DNA of 64,000 nucleotides from Pseudoprimorskyibacter insulae (GCF_900302505.1 NZ_OMOJ01000001.1:186001-250000); one strand, 5' to 3'. Positions 1 to 9,275 are shown, counted from the stretch's first letter. A program made the numbers and translations. The notes: generated from the letters alone by a model not told the origin.

Positions 1-659
1 TCCAGGATCAGGTCATATTCGGCAAACAGGGCATCCGCGCTCTCGGCATCCAGCCGCCGCTGATAGGGGCGAACGGTCACATAGGGGTTCAGCGCCTTCA
101 TAGCGGCCTCAGCCGAAAAGACCTTTGGCTTGCCGATATCTGCGTCGCGGTGGATGACTTGGCGCTGAAGGTTGCCGGAATCCACCACATCGTCGTCAAT
201 CACACCAATGGTGCCAACGCCTGCGGCCGCCAAATATTGCAGGGCAGGTGCCCCCAGACCGCCCGCGCCGATGACCAGAACCTTGGATTTGCGCAGTCGC
301 ATCTGCCCCGGCCCGCCCAGTTCGCGCAGCACGATATGACGGGCATAACGCTCCAGTTCTTCGGTCGAGGGGCCGGATTGCGCCGGATCAGGCGCTCCGC
401 TTGGTTTGGCGCGGGATTTCAGCCAGCCAAGCCCTTCGCGGTAGATCAGGATCAGCACCACGGCCCCGCCAACCATCAACCACGGCGCGGCACTGCCCCC
501 GAGGCTGTCGCGCATCGCATGGCCGCGCGGCAGCACCAGTTGCAGCAGCACGACCGCACCATAAAGAACGGCGATCATGGTCAGGCGCACGCGGACGGGC
601 GTCTTCATCACCGCGCCCAGCAGGTACAGGGCCGCGCAAAGCGCCAGAAACATCAGCAT
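1..659 (-). CDS. moeB: MoeB/ThiF/HesA-family adenylyltransferase, C-terminus cut by window edge
   Basis: An E1-like enzyme that adenylates the C-terminal glycine of a sulfur-carrier protein (MoaD or ThiS type) for molybdopterin or thiamine synthesis. The gene leaves the window at base 1, so 219 codons are visible. Residues 1-80 hold about three hydrophobic segments. The ThiF domain follows from about residue 95 with ERYARHIVLRELGGPGQ and the nucleotide-binding loop VLVIGAGGLGAPAL, then GVIDDDVVDSGNLQRQ, which is typical of MoeB. The ATG at 659 has AAGGA just upstream. It lies 24 bases downstream of dut in the same operon. The N-terminal membrane part is not in E. coli MoeB, though I recall it in Rhodobacteraceae homologues. 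MoeB versus ThiF cannot be separated from this piece alone. Confidence 0.85.
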   Translation of the reverse strand, partial: MLMFLALCAALYLLGAVMKTPVRVRLTMIAVLYGAVVLLQLVLPRGHAMRDSLGGSAAPWLMVGGAVVLILIYREGLGWLKSRAKPSGAPDPAQSGPSTEELERYARHIVLRELGGPGQMRLRKSKVLVIGAGGLGAPALQYLAAAGVGTIGVIDDDVVDSGNLQRQVIHRDADIGKPKVFSAEAAMKALNPYVTVRPYQRRLDAESADALFAEYDLIL

Positions 660-683
660 CAGTTCGTCCTTTCCTTGCGCCCG

Positions 684-1130
684 TCACGCCGCCCCGGTCG
701 AGCCAAAGCCCCCGGACCCGCGTTTGGTGTCCGACAGTTCCTCAACCTCGACCGTCGGGAAGCGGCGCACATCGGCAATCACCGCCTGCGCGATCCGGTC
801 GCCATGCGAAATGGCGAACGGGTCTTTGCCAAGGTAATAGAGGCCGATCTTCACCTCGCCGCGATAGTCTTCGTCGACCGTGCCGGGGCTGTTGGGAATG
901 ATGAACCCATGCTTTAGCGCCATGCCCGACCGGGGGCGGATCTGCATTTCGGTGTCTTGCGGCAGCTCAACGCAAAAGCCGGTGGGGATAATCAGTAAAC
1001 TGCCATGCTCGAAGATAACCGGCCCTTCGGGCAGAAAGGCGCGCAGATCCATGCCCGCCGCGCCGGGTGTCTCATAGCAGGGCAAGGGCAGATCGTTGCC
1101 GGGCAGGCGTTTGAATTTTATGGCGGTCAT
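684..1130 (-). CDS. dut: dUTP diphosphatase (dUTPase)
   Basis: Hydrolyses dUTP to dUMP and pyrophosphate, keeping uracil out of DNA and supplying dUMP for thymidylate synthesis. At 148 residues it has the usual length of the trimeric family. All five family motifs are visible in order: AAGMDLRA (1), RPRSGMAL (2), GTVDEDYRGEVKIGLY with the catalytic Asp (3), GDRIAQAVI (4), and the C-terminal glycine-rich RGSGGFGSTG (5) that closes over the active site. It starts 3 bases after the coaBC stop, so the two are almost certainly co-transcribed. A coaBC-dut pair is a common bacterial arrangement. Confidence 0.96.
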   Translation of the reverse strand: MTAIKFKRLPGNDLPLPCYETPGAAGMDLRAFLPEGPVIFEHGSLLIIPTGFCVELPQDTEMQIRPRSGMALKHGFIIPNSPGTVDEDYRGEVKIGLYYLGKDPFAISHGDRIAQAVIADVRRFPTVEVEELSDTKRGSGGFGSTGAA

Positions 1131-1133
1131 GGG

Positions 1134-2336
1134 TCAGTCCTTTCCGGTCAAAGCATCGGCGATGCGTTCGGCCAGACGGTCGGCCACCAGATCCTTGCCC
1201 ATGCGCGGCCAATCCTCGGCCCCATCGGCGGAAATCAGGGTGACGGCGTTTTCGGTGCCGCCCATGATCCCGGTGGCGGGGCTGACATCATTCGCCACGA
1301 TCCAATCACAGCCCTTACGGGCGCGTTTGGCGGTGGCGTGTTCGATCACATTGTCGGTTTCAGCGGCAAAGCCCACGACCAGACCGGGCCGGCCTTCGGT
1401 CAATTGCGACACGGCGGCCAGAATGTCGGGGTTTTCGGCAAAGCTGAGCGTTGGCAGGCCTTCGCGGGTTTTCTTGATCTTCTGGGCCGACTGGCTGGCC
1501 GCGCGCCAATCGGCAACGGCGGCGGCAAAGACGGCGGCATCGGCGGGCAGGGCCTGCATCACCGCGTCATGCATCTGCTGCGCGGTTTCCACCTTGACCA
1601 AGGTCACGCCCAAGGGCGGGGGCGCACTGGCCGGGCCAGAGACGAACACAACCTCGGCCCCAAGCCGCACCAGCGCATTGGCAATCGCCGTGCCCTGCGC
1701 CCCTGAGGACCGGTTGGCGATATATCGCACCGGGTCGATGGGTTCATGTGTGGGGCCAGACGTGATGACAATCCGGCGGCCTTTCAGCGGGCCATCGGTT
1801 AGCGCGGCCTCAATCGCGGCGACAATCTCCAAGGGTTCGGCCATGCGTCCGGCGCCAAATTCACCGCAGGCCATGCCGCCCTCATTCGGGCCAACCAGAG
1901 ATACACCATCGGCCCGAAGGGTTGCCAGATTGCGCTGCGTTGCGGGGTGGTCCCACATGCGCACATTCATCGCAGGCGCAATCAGCACCGGCGTATCGGT
2001 CGCCAGCAACAGGGTCGAGGCCAGATCATTGGCCAGCCCATTCGCCATTTTGGCCATCAGGTCGGCGGTTGCCGGGGCCACGACCACCAGATCGGCGCTG
2101 CGCGACAACTGGATGTGGCCCATTTCGGCCTCGGTCGTCAGGTCGAACAGATCGCGGTGCACCGCGTTTTCGGCCAGCGCGGAAATGGACAAGGGCGTGA
2201 CGAATTCTTCGGCGGCTTTGGTCAGAACCGGCGTGACCAAAGCCCCGCGTTCCCGCAAGCGGCGGATCAGGTCCAGGCATTTATAGGCCGCGATCCCGCC
2301 ACCAACGATTAAAAGTATACGTTTGTCTTGCAACAT
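1134..2336 (-). CDS. coaBC: bifunctional phosphopantothenoylcysteine decarboxylase / phosphopantothenate-cysteine ligase
   Basis: Carries out two successive steps of coenzyme A synthesis: CTP-dependent joining of cysteine to 4'-phosphopantothenate (CoaB), then FMN-dependent decarboxylation (CoaC). In this 400-residue protein the CoaC half comes first, with GGGIAAYKCLDLIRRL, the active-site His in MGHIQLSRSADLVVVAPA, PAMNVRMWDHPA, and the substrate-clamp Cys in GGMACGEFGAGRMAEP. The CoaB half starts near residue 185 with ITSGPTHEPIDPVRYI and carries KIKKTREGLPTL. Length and order match full CoaBC. It sits between chaN (55 bases upstream) and dut (3 bases downstream) in the rpoHII operon. Confidence 0.96.
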   Translation of the reverse strand: MLQDKRILLIVGGGIAAYKCLDLIRRLRERGALVTPVLTKAAEEFVTPLSISALAENAVHRDLFDLTTEAEMGHIQLSRSADLVVVAPATADLMAKMANGLANDLASTLLLATDTPVLIAPAMNVRMWDHPATQRNLATLRADGVSLVGPNEGGMACGEFGAGRMAEPLEIVAAIEAALTDGPLKGRRIVITSGPTHEPIDPVRYIANRSSGAQGTAIANALVRLGAEVVFVSGPASAPPPLGVTLVKVETAQQMHDAVMQALPADAAVFAAAVADWRAASQSAQKIKKTREGLPTLSFAENPDILAAVSQLTEGRPGLVVGFAAETDNVIEHATAKRARKGCDWIVANDVSPATGIMGGTENAVTLISADGAEDWPRMGKDLVADRLAERIADALTGKD

Positions 2337-2391
2337 GGTCCGGCCTTGTTTGCGCAGTTTGTGGAAGTGTTACGCAGCGAAGGCGGAAAAC

Positions 2392-3198
2392 TCAATTGCC
2401 CGTTCGGCTTGTAAACGCCTCACAAGGGTCTGCGGTGTCGGCATTCGGGTCTTTGGGAACCTCGATCACTTGCGAAAACGTCCCCAGCGGTGGCTGGCCC
2501 GGCTCACCCAGCCCAAGCGAATATTGCCGAACCTCTGGCGCGGCAAGTGCCAGCGCGGCGGGCGCCCCCCAATCGGTGCGGGCATGGCCGTTGCCGGTGA
2601 TCACCGCCACCGGGCCGCCTGTTTCAGTCAAGGCGGTCAAGGCCACCTGCGCCAATGTGGCATCGCGCATCCGCTGCACATCCACCATCATCGGCAGCAT
2701 GTCCGGCGGAAGGGCGTTGCAATGGGCGGCCAATTGCATGTCTTCCCGCGCGGACTGTTGATCGGGCGGCAAAGTCTGCGTCAGCCCGAAGGCCGCGGCA
2801 TCGGCCCCAAAGGCCGTGGCCACCCCTGCCGACATCGCATCGCGGGCAGCATCACGCGGGACCGCGGCACCATAGATTGCTGCAGTCGGGGCAGCGGCGA
2901 AGATCGGGTAGTAGATCGAAAAATCCGGCCAGCCGCTGGCATTCCAGCCTAGCGCTTGTTCCAGCGCTTCGGCGTCGATGCGCAGCTCCGGCGCGGCTTG
3001 CGCGGCCTGATCGGGCGTCAGCATCTCAAACACCAAGGCCGCAGGGGCCATCGCCGTCACCCAGTCAGCCTGAACAAGGTGATGGTTTCCGTTGGTGTGA
3101 AGTTCACCCAGAAACCAAACGTCATAACTGCCCCGGTCCGGCATATCCGCCATAACCGGGCTGGCCAGAACCAAAGCTGCCAGTACCCATCGCTTCAT
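2392..3198 (-). CDS. ChaN-family haem-binding (Tiki superfamily) exported protein
   Basis: A 268-residue protein with a signal peptide (MKRWVLAALVLASPVMA, cleavage probably before DMPD). The mature part is of the ChaN/DUF399 type, with WFLGELHTNGNHH near the N-terminus, LVFEML, and ITGNGHARTDWG near residue 205. The paired GE-x-H and GxGH motifs are the family signature. Campylobacter ChaN binds haem; others are related to the Tiki protease fold. I see no lipobox cysteine, so it is probably periplasmic. Its ATG overlaps the rpoHII stop codon (ATGA), so it is translationally coupled to the sigma factor. The natural ligand here is unknown. Confidence 0.8.
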   Translation of the reverse strand: MKRWVLAALVLASPVMADMPDRGSYDVWFLGELHTNGNHHLVQADWVTAMAPAALVFEMLTPDQAAQAAPELRIDAEALEQALGWNASGWPDFSIYYPIFAAAPTAAIYGAAVPRDAARDAMSAGVATAFGADAAAFGLTQTLPPDQQSAREDMQLAAHCNALPPDMLPMMVDVQRMRDATLAQVALTALTETGGPVAVITGNGHARTDWGAPAALALAAPEVRQYSLGLGEPGQPPLGTFSQVIEVPKDPNADTADPCEAFTSRTGN

Positions 3199-4073
3199 GC
3201 GAAGAAGTCTTGCACGTCTTCTTTGCGTTGCTCCAGCGATTTGCGCATTTTCTGAAACGCCGCTGCCTCTAGCTGGCGTACGCGTTCCTTAGACAGGCCA
3301 AGTTCGGTGCCAAGGCTTTCCAGCGTGCGGGCCTTGTCGCGCAGCTTGCGTTCGCGGACGATGAACCGTTCGCGATCATTCAGCGCCGACATCGCCATGA
3401 CCAGCCATTCGCGCAATTGGTCATTGTCCAGATCCTGTTCCACCAAGTCTGACCCAAGCGCACCATCATCTTCCAGAACGTCAATCCATTCGCGGCCCTC
3501 ATCATCCGACGACTGCGTGGCATTCAGCGAAAAATCAGACCCCGAAAGGCGCCCGTCCATCATTTCGACGTCATGCAACGGCACGCCCAGATCGTCGGCA
3601 ATCCGCTGAAGTAGCGTCGCCCGGTCAATGATGCGCCCGGCCGAGGCCTCTTCGCGTTCGATCCGCGCCTGAACCCGGCGCATGTTGAAAAACAATGATT
3701 TCTGCGATGAGGTCGACCCGGTTCGAACCATCGACCAGTTGCGCATTACGTAATCCTGAATCGATGCCTTGATCCACCAAACCGCATAGGTCGAAAACCG
3801 CACGCCGCGATCGGGGTCAAACTTTTCAGCGGCTTTCATCAGGCCAAGCCCGGCCTCTTGGATCAGATCGTTCATCGGCGCGCCATAGCGGCGGAACTTC
3901 GACGCCATCGAAATCGCCAGCCGCATATAGGCCATGATCAACCGATGAAGAGCCGCCTCGTCGCGCTGATCGCGCCACGCATATGCCAGCGCCAATTCGG
4001 TTTCGGCGTCCAGCATTTCCGCCTTCATCGCCCGGCGGGAAAGGGCTTGATCGTTTGATAGGTCCAGTGCCAT
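3195..4073 (-). CDS. rpoH: RNA polymerase sigma factor RpoH, RpoHII type
   Basis: Alternative sigma factor of the sigma-32 class, 292 residues. Region 2 reads LIQEAGLGLMKAAEKFDP and FSTYAVWWIKASIQDYVMRN, the core-binding and -10-recognition helices. The RpoH box appears as SSQKSLFFNMRR. Region 4 carries TLESLGTELGLSKERVRQLE, the -35-binding helix-turn-helix. From memory it is closer to Rhodobacter sphaeroides RpoHII (which starts MALDG and shares GRLSGSDFSLNATQS) than to RpoHI. RpoHII in Rhodobacter acts in the singlet-oxygen and oxidative-stress response downstream of RpoE. It heads a minus-strand operon and its stop overlaps the chaN start. An RpoE-like promoter lies about 60 bases upstream. 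Confidence 0.93.
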   Translation of the reverse strand: MALDLSNDQALSRRAMKAEMLDAETELALAYAWRDQRDEAALHRLIMAYMRLAISMASKFRRYGAPMNDLIQEAGLGLMKAAEKFDPDRGVRFSTYAVWWIKASIQDYVMRNWSMVRTGSTSSQKSLFFNMRRVQARIEREEASAGRIIDRATLLQRIADDLGVPLHDVEMMDGRLSGSDFSLNATQSSDDEGREWIDVLEDDGALGSDLVEQDLDNDQLREWLVMAMSALNDRERFIVRERKLRDKARTLESLGTELGLSKERVRQLEAAAFQKMRKSLEQRKEDVQDFFA

Positions 4074-4128
4074 TTTTGCGCTCCCTGACGCGTGTCAACG
4101 CATGCCGAAAAGGTTTGGTTCCAATGAA

Positions 4129-4156
4129 TCATACGCAGTGGCGGATATTTGGATCA
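4129..4156 (-). promoter_or_regulatory. candidate RpoE (ECF11) type promoter of the rpoHII operon
   Basis: Reading the minus strand, TGATCC (4156-4151) is followed after 15 bases by CGTATGA (4135-4129), leaving about a 50-base leader before the rpoHII ATG. This matches the ECF11/RpoE motif I recall from Rhodobacter, TGATCC with a -10 containing CGTA. In that organism RpoE, released from ChrR by singlet oxygen, drives rpoHII. The match is by eye, and the rpoE-chrR genes are not in this window. Confidence 0.6.
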
Positions 4157-4259
4157 CTTTGCCCGGTCACGGTGGCGTGAAGTCGGGTTAACGCGTCAGG
4201 GGCGCATTAACCCTTTGGTAACCATGGGCGTGCATTCCTGTCGTGACAGGAAGCCCCGC

Positions 4260-5768
4260 ATGATAACATTCGCCAACACCGTTGCCTTCGAAGGCGTTGA
4301 GGCCCGACCGGTTGAGGTGCAATGCGCCCTAACGCCGGGGATGCCCGCCTTTTCTGTGGTTGGCCTGCCTGACAAAGCCGTGTCTGAGGCGCGGGATCGG
4401 GTTCGTTCGGCCCTTGGGGCGTTGTCGATCGCGCTGCCCTCCAAACGCATCACGGTCAACCTGTCGCCCGCCGATATGCCCAAGGAAGGGTCGCATTTTG
4501 ATTTGCCCATCGCGCTGGCGCTATTGGCCGCGCTTGGGATTATCGGCCCCGAGGATGTCAGCCGCACCGTCGCCTTGGGGGAGCTTTCGTTGGACGGCAC
4601 CTTGGTGCCGGTGATCGGGGCGCTGCCCGCCGCCATGGCCGCCGCTGAAGAAGACCGCGCCTTGCTCTGCCCCCGCGCATCTGGGGCTGAGGCGGCTTGG
4701 GTCGGCGGCTGTCAGGTGATCGGGGCGGGGTCACTTTTGGAGGTGGTTCAGCACTTCACCGGCCAATCGCCCCTCGCCCCAAGCCAGCCCGGAGAGGTCA
4801 CGCAAGACGCCGGCCTGAAAGATATGCGCGACGTTCGGGGGCAGGAGCGGGCCAAACGCGCCTTGGAAATCGCCGCAGCGGGCCGCCATCACGCGCTGTT
4901 TGTCGGCACGCCGGGGGCTGGGAAATCCATGCTGGCGGCGCGCCTTCCCGGCATTTTGCCGCCGCTTTCGCCGATTGAGGCGCTTGAGACATCAATGGTG
5001 CATTCGCTGGCAGGATTGCTGAAAGAGGGCGGCATTTCGCGGGCCCGCCCCTTTCGCGAACCGCATCACACTGCGTCCATGGCCGCGATCATTGGCGGCG
5101 GGCGCGGGGCCAAACCCGGTGAGGTCAGCCTTGCCCATAATGGCGTGTTGTTCCTGGACGAACTGCCCGAGTTTCAGCGCATGGTTTTGGAAACCCTGCG
5201 CCAGCCGATCGAGACGGGCGAAGTGATGGTCGCCCGTGCCAATGCTCATGTGCGTTACCCGTGCCGGTTCATGCTGATGGCGGCGGCAAACCCTTGTAAA
5301 TGCGGATATCTGTCCGATGCGTCGCGGGCTTGCGGGCGTGCGCCTGTCTGCGGGCAGGACTATCTGGGGCGCATTTCCGGGCCATTGATGGATCGGTTCG
5401 ATCTACGAATTGAGGTGCCGCCTGTGTCCTTCCAGGATCTTGACTTGCCTGCCGATGGCGATAGCTCCGCTCAGATCCGGGCGCGTGTGGCCGCCGCGCG
5501 CGATGTGCAAGCGGCCCGGTTTCGCGATGTGCCCGAGATGCGCACAAATGCCGATGCCTCGGGCGCGATGCTCGAACAGATCACCGAACTGGATGCCGAA
5601 GGCCGCACGTTGCTGCACCGCGCCGCTGACCGGTTCGGCCTGTCCGCGCGCGGCTATCATCGCGTATTGCGGGTGGCGCGAACCATTGCCGATTTGGAAG
5701 GGGCGCAAAACATCAGGGCCCCGCACATCGGCGAGGCCCTGAGCTATCGTCTGATCGCAGGAGGTTAG
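4260..5768 (+). CDS. YifB/ComM-family Mg-chelatase-like AAA+ ATPase
   Basis: AAA+ protein of 502 residues. ComM, the characterised member, is a hexameric helicase that promotes branch migration during natural transformation; elsewhere the role is less clear. The N-terminal ChlI-like domain has [22 protein letters not shown] and [20 protein letters not shown]. The central ATPase has Walker [10 protein letters not shown], Walker [10 protein letters not shown], and the zinc-type cysteines of AANPCKCGY and [10 protein letters not shown]. The C-terminal lid carries [18 protein letters not shown]. The ATG at 4260 is preceded by AGGAAG and matches the family start; a longer reading frame runs back to 4149 without a better start. 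Its stop overlaps that of gshB, transcribed towards it. Confidence 0.92.
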   Translation: MITFANTVAFEGVEARPVEVQCALTPGMPAFSVVGLPDKAVSEARDRVRSALGALSIALPSKRITVNLSPADMPKEGSHFDLPIALALLAALGIIGPEDVSRTVALGELSLDGTLVPVIGALPAAMAAAEEDRALLCPRASGAEAAWVGGCQVIGAGSLLEVVQHFTGQSPLAPSQPGEVTQDAGLKDMRDVRGQERAKRALEIAAAGRHHALFVGTPGAGKSMLAARLPGILPPLSPIEALETSMVHSLAGLLKEGGISRARPFREPHHTASMAAIIGGGRGAKPGEVSLAHNGVLFLDELPEFQRMVLETLRQPIETGEVMVARANAHVRYPCRFMLMAAANPCKCGYLSDASRACGRAPVCGQDYLGRISGPLMDRFDLRIEVPPVSFQDLDLPADGDSSAQIRARVAAARDVQAARFRDVPEMRTNADASGAMLEQITELDAEGRTLLHRAADRFGLSARGYHRVLRVARTIADLEGAQNIRAPHIGEALSYRLIAGG

Positions 5769-6706
5769 CGTGCAGCGACGCGCGCCTCAATGGCTTCCCA
5801 GATTTTGGCGGCAACGTTGATGCCGTCAAACCGCTCCAACTCTTGGATGCCGGTGGGCGATGTGACGTTGATTTCGGTAATGTAGTCGCCGATCACGTCA
5901 ATGCCGACGAAAATCAGGTCTTTTTCTTTCAACACCGGCCCCAACGCTGCGCAGATTTCCTTGTCACGCTCGGTCAGCTCGACCTTTTCCGCTCGCCCGC
6001 CGACGTGCAGGTTGGACCGGGTCTCTCCCTCTGCCGGAACGCGGTTAATCGCGCCAACAGGTTCGCCATCGACCAAGATCACCCGTTTGTCGCCCGCGCT
6101 GACGGCAGGCAGGAACTTCTGCGCGATCAGCGGCTCACGCGATGTGCCGGTGAATAGTTCATGCAAAGACGCAAGGTTGCGGTCATTGGCATCCAGACGG
6201 AACACCCCAGCGCCGCCATTCCCGTAAAGCGGCTTCAGGATGATGTCGCCATGCTTGGCCTTAAACTCGCGAATGGTGCGCAGGTCGCGGGCAATGGTGG
6301 TTGGCGGCATAAAATCAATGAAATCCAACACCATCAGCTTTTCGGGCGAATTGCGCACCCAAAACGGGTTATTCACAACAAATGTGCTGTCCGCGATCCG
6401 GTCCAGCAGATGGGTCGTGGTGATGTAATGCATGTCAAAGGGCGGATCTTGGCGCAGCCAGACGACATCCATATCGGCAAGATCAATTTTGTGCTCGGGC
6501 CCAAGCTTTGCATGATCGCCCTGAATACGCTGTACTTTCAGCGAACGAGCACGGGCTGTAATCCGGCCTTCTTCATAGGCAAGGTCATCGGGCAGGTAAT
6601 AGTATATCTCGTGCCCGCGGGCCTGCGCCTCTTCTGCGATGCGAAAGGTGCTGTCGGCGTTGATGTTCACCGATTCAATCGGATCCATCTGAAAAGCAAT
6701 CTTCAT
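5765..6706 (-). CDS. gshB: glutathione synthase
   Basis: ATP-grasp ligase that adds glycine to gamma-glutamylcysteine, the last step of glutathione synthesis. It has 313 residues, the normal length. The N-terminal domain starts [20 protein letters not shown], with the proteobacterial GshB feature [20 protein letters not shown]. The ATP-grasp core has [17 protein letters not shown] and the metal/ATP-binding end [12 protein letters not shown]. It converges on yifB with overlapping stop codons. The next gene upstream on the same strand is yraN, 60 bases away, so gshB, yraN and rsmI may form one transcript. Confidence 0.96.
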   Translation of the reverse strand: MKIAFQMDPIESVNINADSTFRIAEEAQARGHEIYYYLPDDLAYEEGRITARARSLKVQRIQGDHAKLGPEHKIDLADMDVVWLRQDPPFDMHYITTTHLLDRIADSTFVVNNPFWVRNSPEKLMVLDFIDFMPPTTIARDLRTIREFKAKHGDIILKPLYGNGGAGVFRLDANDRNLASLHELFTGTSREPLIAQKFLPAVSAGDKRVILVDGEPVGAINRVPAEGETRSNLHVGGRAEKVELTERDKEICAALGPVLKEKDLIFVGIDVIGDYITEINVTSPTGIQELERFDGINVAAKIWEAIEARVAAR

Positions 6707-6765
6707 GGCGGTTCTCCCGTGTTGCGCAATACATGGCGCATGGAGAGGGCCTGTGCAATGGCTGG

Positions 6766-7134
6766 TCAGGCCGCCATGATACCATTCTCAATCACTTCAA
6801 CGTTCCCATAGCCATCGACCAGGGCGACATCAAAACGAGCATCGGTCAGGGATCCGCGCGGCTGTGTGCCAAGATATTCTTCGGCGGCGCGACACAGCCG
6901 TTGCTGTTGGCGCATCGATAGCATCTGGGCGGCGCGGTCATGTGTGCGACTTTTCTTGACCTCAACAAAGACGACCGTGTCGCCATCCGCAAAGATCAGG
7001 TCGATTTCGCCGCCCTTGCCGCGCCAGCGGCGGCGGGTTTCGACAAGGCCGCGCCGGTCATACATGCGGCTGACCGTATCTTCGGCGGCAAGCCCGCTGT
7101 GATATGCCGTACGTCCCCTCGATTGCTTACACAT
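6766..7134 (-). CDS. YraN/UPF0102 family protein
   Basis: A small protein (122 residues) of the UPF0102 family, which has a Holliday-junction-resolvase/restriction-endonuclease-like fold and no settled function. The family signature is present: [18 protein letters not shown], then [23 protein letters not shown], where E-x-D and E-V-K correspond to nuclease-type acidic and lysine positions. It follows rsmI by 1 base. An rsmI-yraN pair is widely conserved, so co-expression is likely even though no shared pathway is established. Confidence 0.9.
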   Translation of the reverse strand: MCKQSRGRTAYHSGLAAEDTVSRMYDRRGLVETRRRWRGKGGEIDLIFADGDTVVFVEVKKSRTHDRAAQMLSMRQQQRLCRAAEEYLGTQPRGSLTDARFDVALVDGYGNVEVIENGIMAA

Positions 7135-7135
7135 G

Positions 7136-7993
7136 TCATCCCTTTCCCATTTTCATGGCCTGCTGGTAGATCGGGCGGCGTGGCAGGTTGAACATCTTTG
7201 CCACGAAATCCGCAGCATCCCGTACCGACATACTGACCAGCGCTTCCTCTAGGGCTTGGGTAACATCCGTTTCGCTAATATTTGTTGAAGATCCCCGATC
7301 AATCAGGACAACGATTTCGCCTTTGACCGTTGCATCGGCGTATTGGTCGGCCAATTCGGCCAGCGTGCCGTGCCGGACCTCTTCGAATTTCTTGGTCAAT
7401 TCGCGGCAGACGGCGGCGTTTCGGTCTGGTCCGATGGATTCGGCGGCGTCGGCCAGCATGGCCGCCAGACGCTTGGGGCTTTCATAAAACACCAGTGTCG
7501 CTTTGGTTTGGCCAAGTTCGGCCAGTGCTTTGCGGCGGGCCGATTGGGTGTTGGGCAAAAAGCCTGCGAACAAAAACCGATCTGTCGGAAGCCCTGCAAT
7601 AGTGAGTGCCGTGGCCACAGCAGACGGGCCGGGGGCCGATGTCACAAGGTGCCCTTCGGCGGCGGCAACGCGGCTGAGATCAAAGCCCGGATCGGCAATG
7701 AGCGGCGTTCCGGCCTCAGAGGCATAGGCCACCGATTGCCCTTCTGCCAAAGCCGCCAACAGGCGCGGGCGGGCCCGGTCGCCATTGTGGTCGTGATAGG
7801 AAATCAGTGGACGGTCCCCGAGCGGTATGCCGTGAATCTCCATCAATCGGCGCAGGCTGCGGGTGTCTTCTGCGGCCAAAACATCGGCCGAGGCCAAAAT
7901 ATCCAGTCCGCGCAGCGTAATATCACGCGCATTGCCGATGGGTGTTGCAACAAAATACAGCCCCGCCGGCAACTTGCGTTTGTCGTAATTCAT
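7136..7993 (-). CDS. rsmI: 16S rRNA (cytidine(1402)-2'-O)-methyltransferase
   Basis: Methylates the ribose of C1402 of 16S rRNA in the decoding centre. The 285-residue protein is of the tetrapyrrole-methylase fold: ATPIGNARDITLRGLDIL, AAEDTRSLRRLM, SEAGTPLIADPGF, APGPSAVATALTIAGLPTD, FLPNTQSARRKAL, FYESPKRL, then RELTKKFEEVRHGTL and GEIVVLI. All are diagnostic of RsmI. It is divergent from the LpoA-like lipoprotein gene, with 87 bases between the start codons, an arrangement common to many proteobacteria. Confidence 0.95.
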   Translation of the reverse strand: MNYDKRKLPAGLYFVATPIGNARDITLRGLDILASADVLAAEDTRSLRRLMEIHGIPLGDRPLISYHDHNGDRARPRLLAALAEGQSVAYASEAGTPLIADPGFDLSRVAAAEGHLVTSAPGPSAVATALTIAGLPTDRFLFAGFLPNTQSARRKALAELGQTKATLVFYESPKRLAAMLADAAESIGPDRNAAVCRELTKKFEEVRHGTLAELADQYADATVKGEIVVLIDRGSSTNISETDVTQALEEALVSMSVRDAADFVAKMFNLPRRPIYQQAMKMGKG

Positions 7994-8080
7994 GACTGGA
8001 CCCTTATCGGAGGAAGGTTATTATCGCCCGCAGCCGTTGCCTGTTTCGCAACCAGAAACAACGAGGGAGCCTTTCCGCCC

Positions 8081-9256
8081 ATGTTCGCCCTTTTGTCCAC
8101 CGCTCGCAAGGCGGGTCAGCGATTGTTCGCAGTAGGGGCCCTTTTGGCCACCGCCGCGTGTAACACCTCTATCGGAGACATCGGGGCCAGCCAGCCCAGC
8201 ATCAAGGCAGGTGCGCCGGTGCCTGTTGCGCTGTTGCTGCCCAAATCCGACCCCACGGCACAGAGCCTGCCGCGCGATCTGGAAAACGCCGCGCGTCTGG
8301 CATTGGCCGGGTTGGATGGCGTGCAGATTGACCTGCGAGTCTATGACACGGCTGGCAACCCGACTGTGGCTGCGCAAGTGGCGGGGCAGGCCGTCAATGA
8401 TGGCGCCAAAATCATTCTTGGCCCGCTCTACCAAAAGAACGCCGTTGCCGTCAGTCAAGCGGTTGCCGGGCAGGGCATCAACGTTTTGTCCTTCTCAAAC
8501 AACACCGACATCGCGGGCGGTAACCTGTTCTTGCTGGGCGATCTGTTCATCAATCGCGCCGACCGTCTGCTGGGCTATGCCAAGCGTCAGGGCAAATCCA
8601 GCGTTGCGGTGATCTATGAAAACAGCACCGGCGGTCAGGTTGGCGCGCGGGCGATCGGTCAGGCGGCGGTGAACAACGGTGTCGAGCTGGTTGGCACCGC
8701 GGGCTATGACCTGAATTCGCAAAGCCTGTCGGCGGCCATTGCGAAAACGCGCGGCTACGTCCAGCAAGGCGGCGCGCAATCGGTCTTTTTGACCGACAAC
8801 TGGGATCAGGGCCTAAGCGTGGCGCTGCAATTGATGCCCGAACAGGGGATTGATCCGACCGTCACCAAGTACATGGGTCTGTCGCGTTGGGATTCGCGTC
8901 GTGACGGGTTCAACCTGGCTGGCATCAAGGGTGGCTGGTTCACTGTCCCCGATATGGCGACAGTGCAGCAGTTCGAAACCCGCTTCCAAGAGGCCTATGG
9001 CGCGATCCCGCATCCGCTGGCGGGGCTTGCCTTTGACGGTGTCGCCGCGATTGGTGCGCTTGTGAAACAAGGTCGCGCCGATGCGCTTTCAACGACGGCT
9101 TTGACGCAATCGGCTGGCTTCCAAGGCTCCAGCGGTGTATTCCGGTTGAAAGCTGATGGCACGAACGAACGCGGGCTTGCTGTCGCGACAATTGAGAACA
9201 ATCAAATGGTGATCCTTGACCGTGCCCCAAGCAGCTTCGGCGGATTTGGCTTCTAA
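8081..9256 (+). CDS. LpoA-like penicillin-binding-protein activator lipoprotein
   Basis: A 391-residue lipoprotein with a periplasmic-binding-protein fold (Peripla_BP_6 type). The leader runs to a lipobox ATAAC with the modified Cys at about residue 27. The rest has the two-lobe binding-protein pattern, with GAPVPVALLLPKSDP, IILGPLYQKNAVAVSQ, FSNNTDIAGGNLFLLGD and GLAFDGVAAIGAL. E. coli LpoA activates PBP1A from the outer membrane. The alphaproteobacterial members lack its N-terminal helical domain, so the partner is inferred from family and from the place beside rsmI. The ATG at 8081 follows GAGGGAG; the upstream reading frame, open back to 7343, overlaps rsmI and is not used. Confidence 0.8.
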   Translation: MFALLSTARKAGQRLFAVGALLATAACNTSIGDIGASQPSIKAGAPVPVALLLPKSDPTAQSLPRDLENAARLALAGLDGVQIDLRVYDTAGNPTVAAQVAGQAVNDGAKIILGPLYQKNAVAVSQAVAGQGINVLSFSNNTDIAGGNLFLLGDLFINRADRLLGYAKRQGKSSVAVIYENSTGGQVGARAIGQAAVNNGVELVGTAGYDLNSQSLSAAIAKTRGYVQQGGAQSVFLTDNWDQGLSVALQLMPEQGIDPTVTKYMGLSRWDSRRDGFNLAGIKGGWFTVPDMATVQQFETRFQEAYGAIPHPLAGLAFDGVAAIGALVKQGRADALSTTALTQSAGFQGSSGVFRLKADGTNERGLAVATIENNQMVILDRAPSSFGGFGF

Positions 9257-9275
9257 GACCTCCACTCAGATCGGA

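Noticed and set aside
4187..4215. Two TTAA sequences upstream of yifB as a possible CtrA site
   Set aside because: Spacing is 15 bases, not seven.
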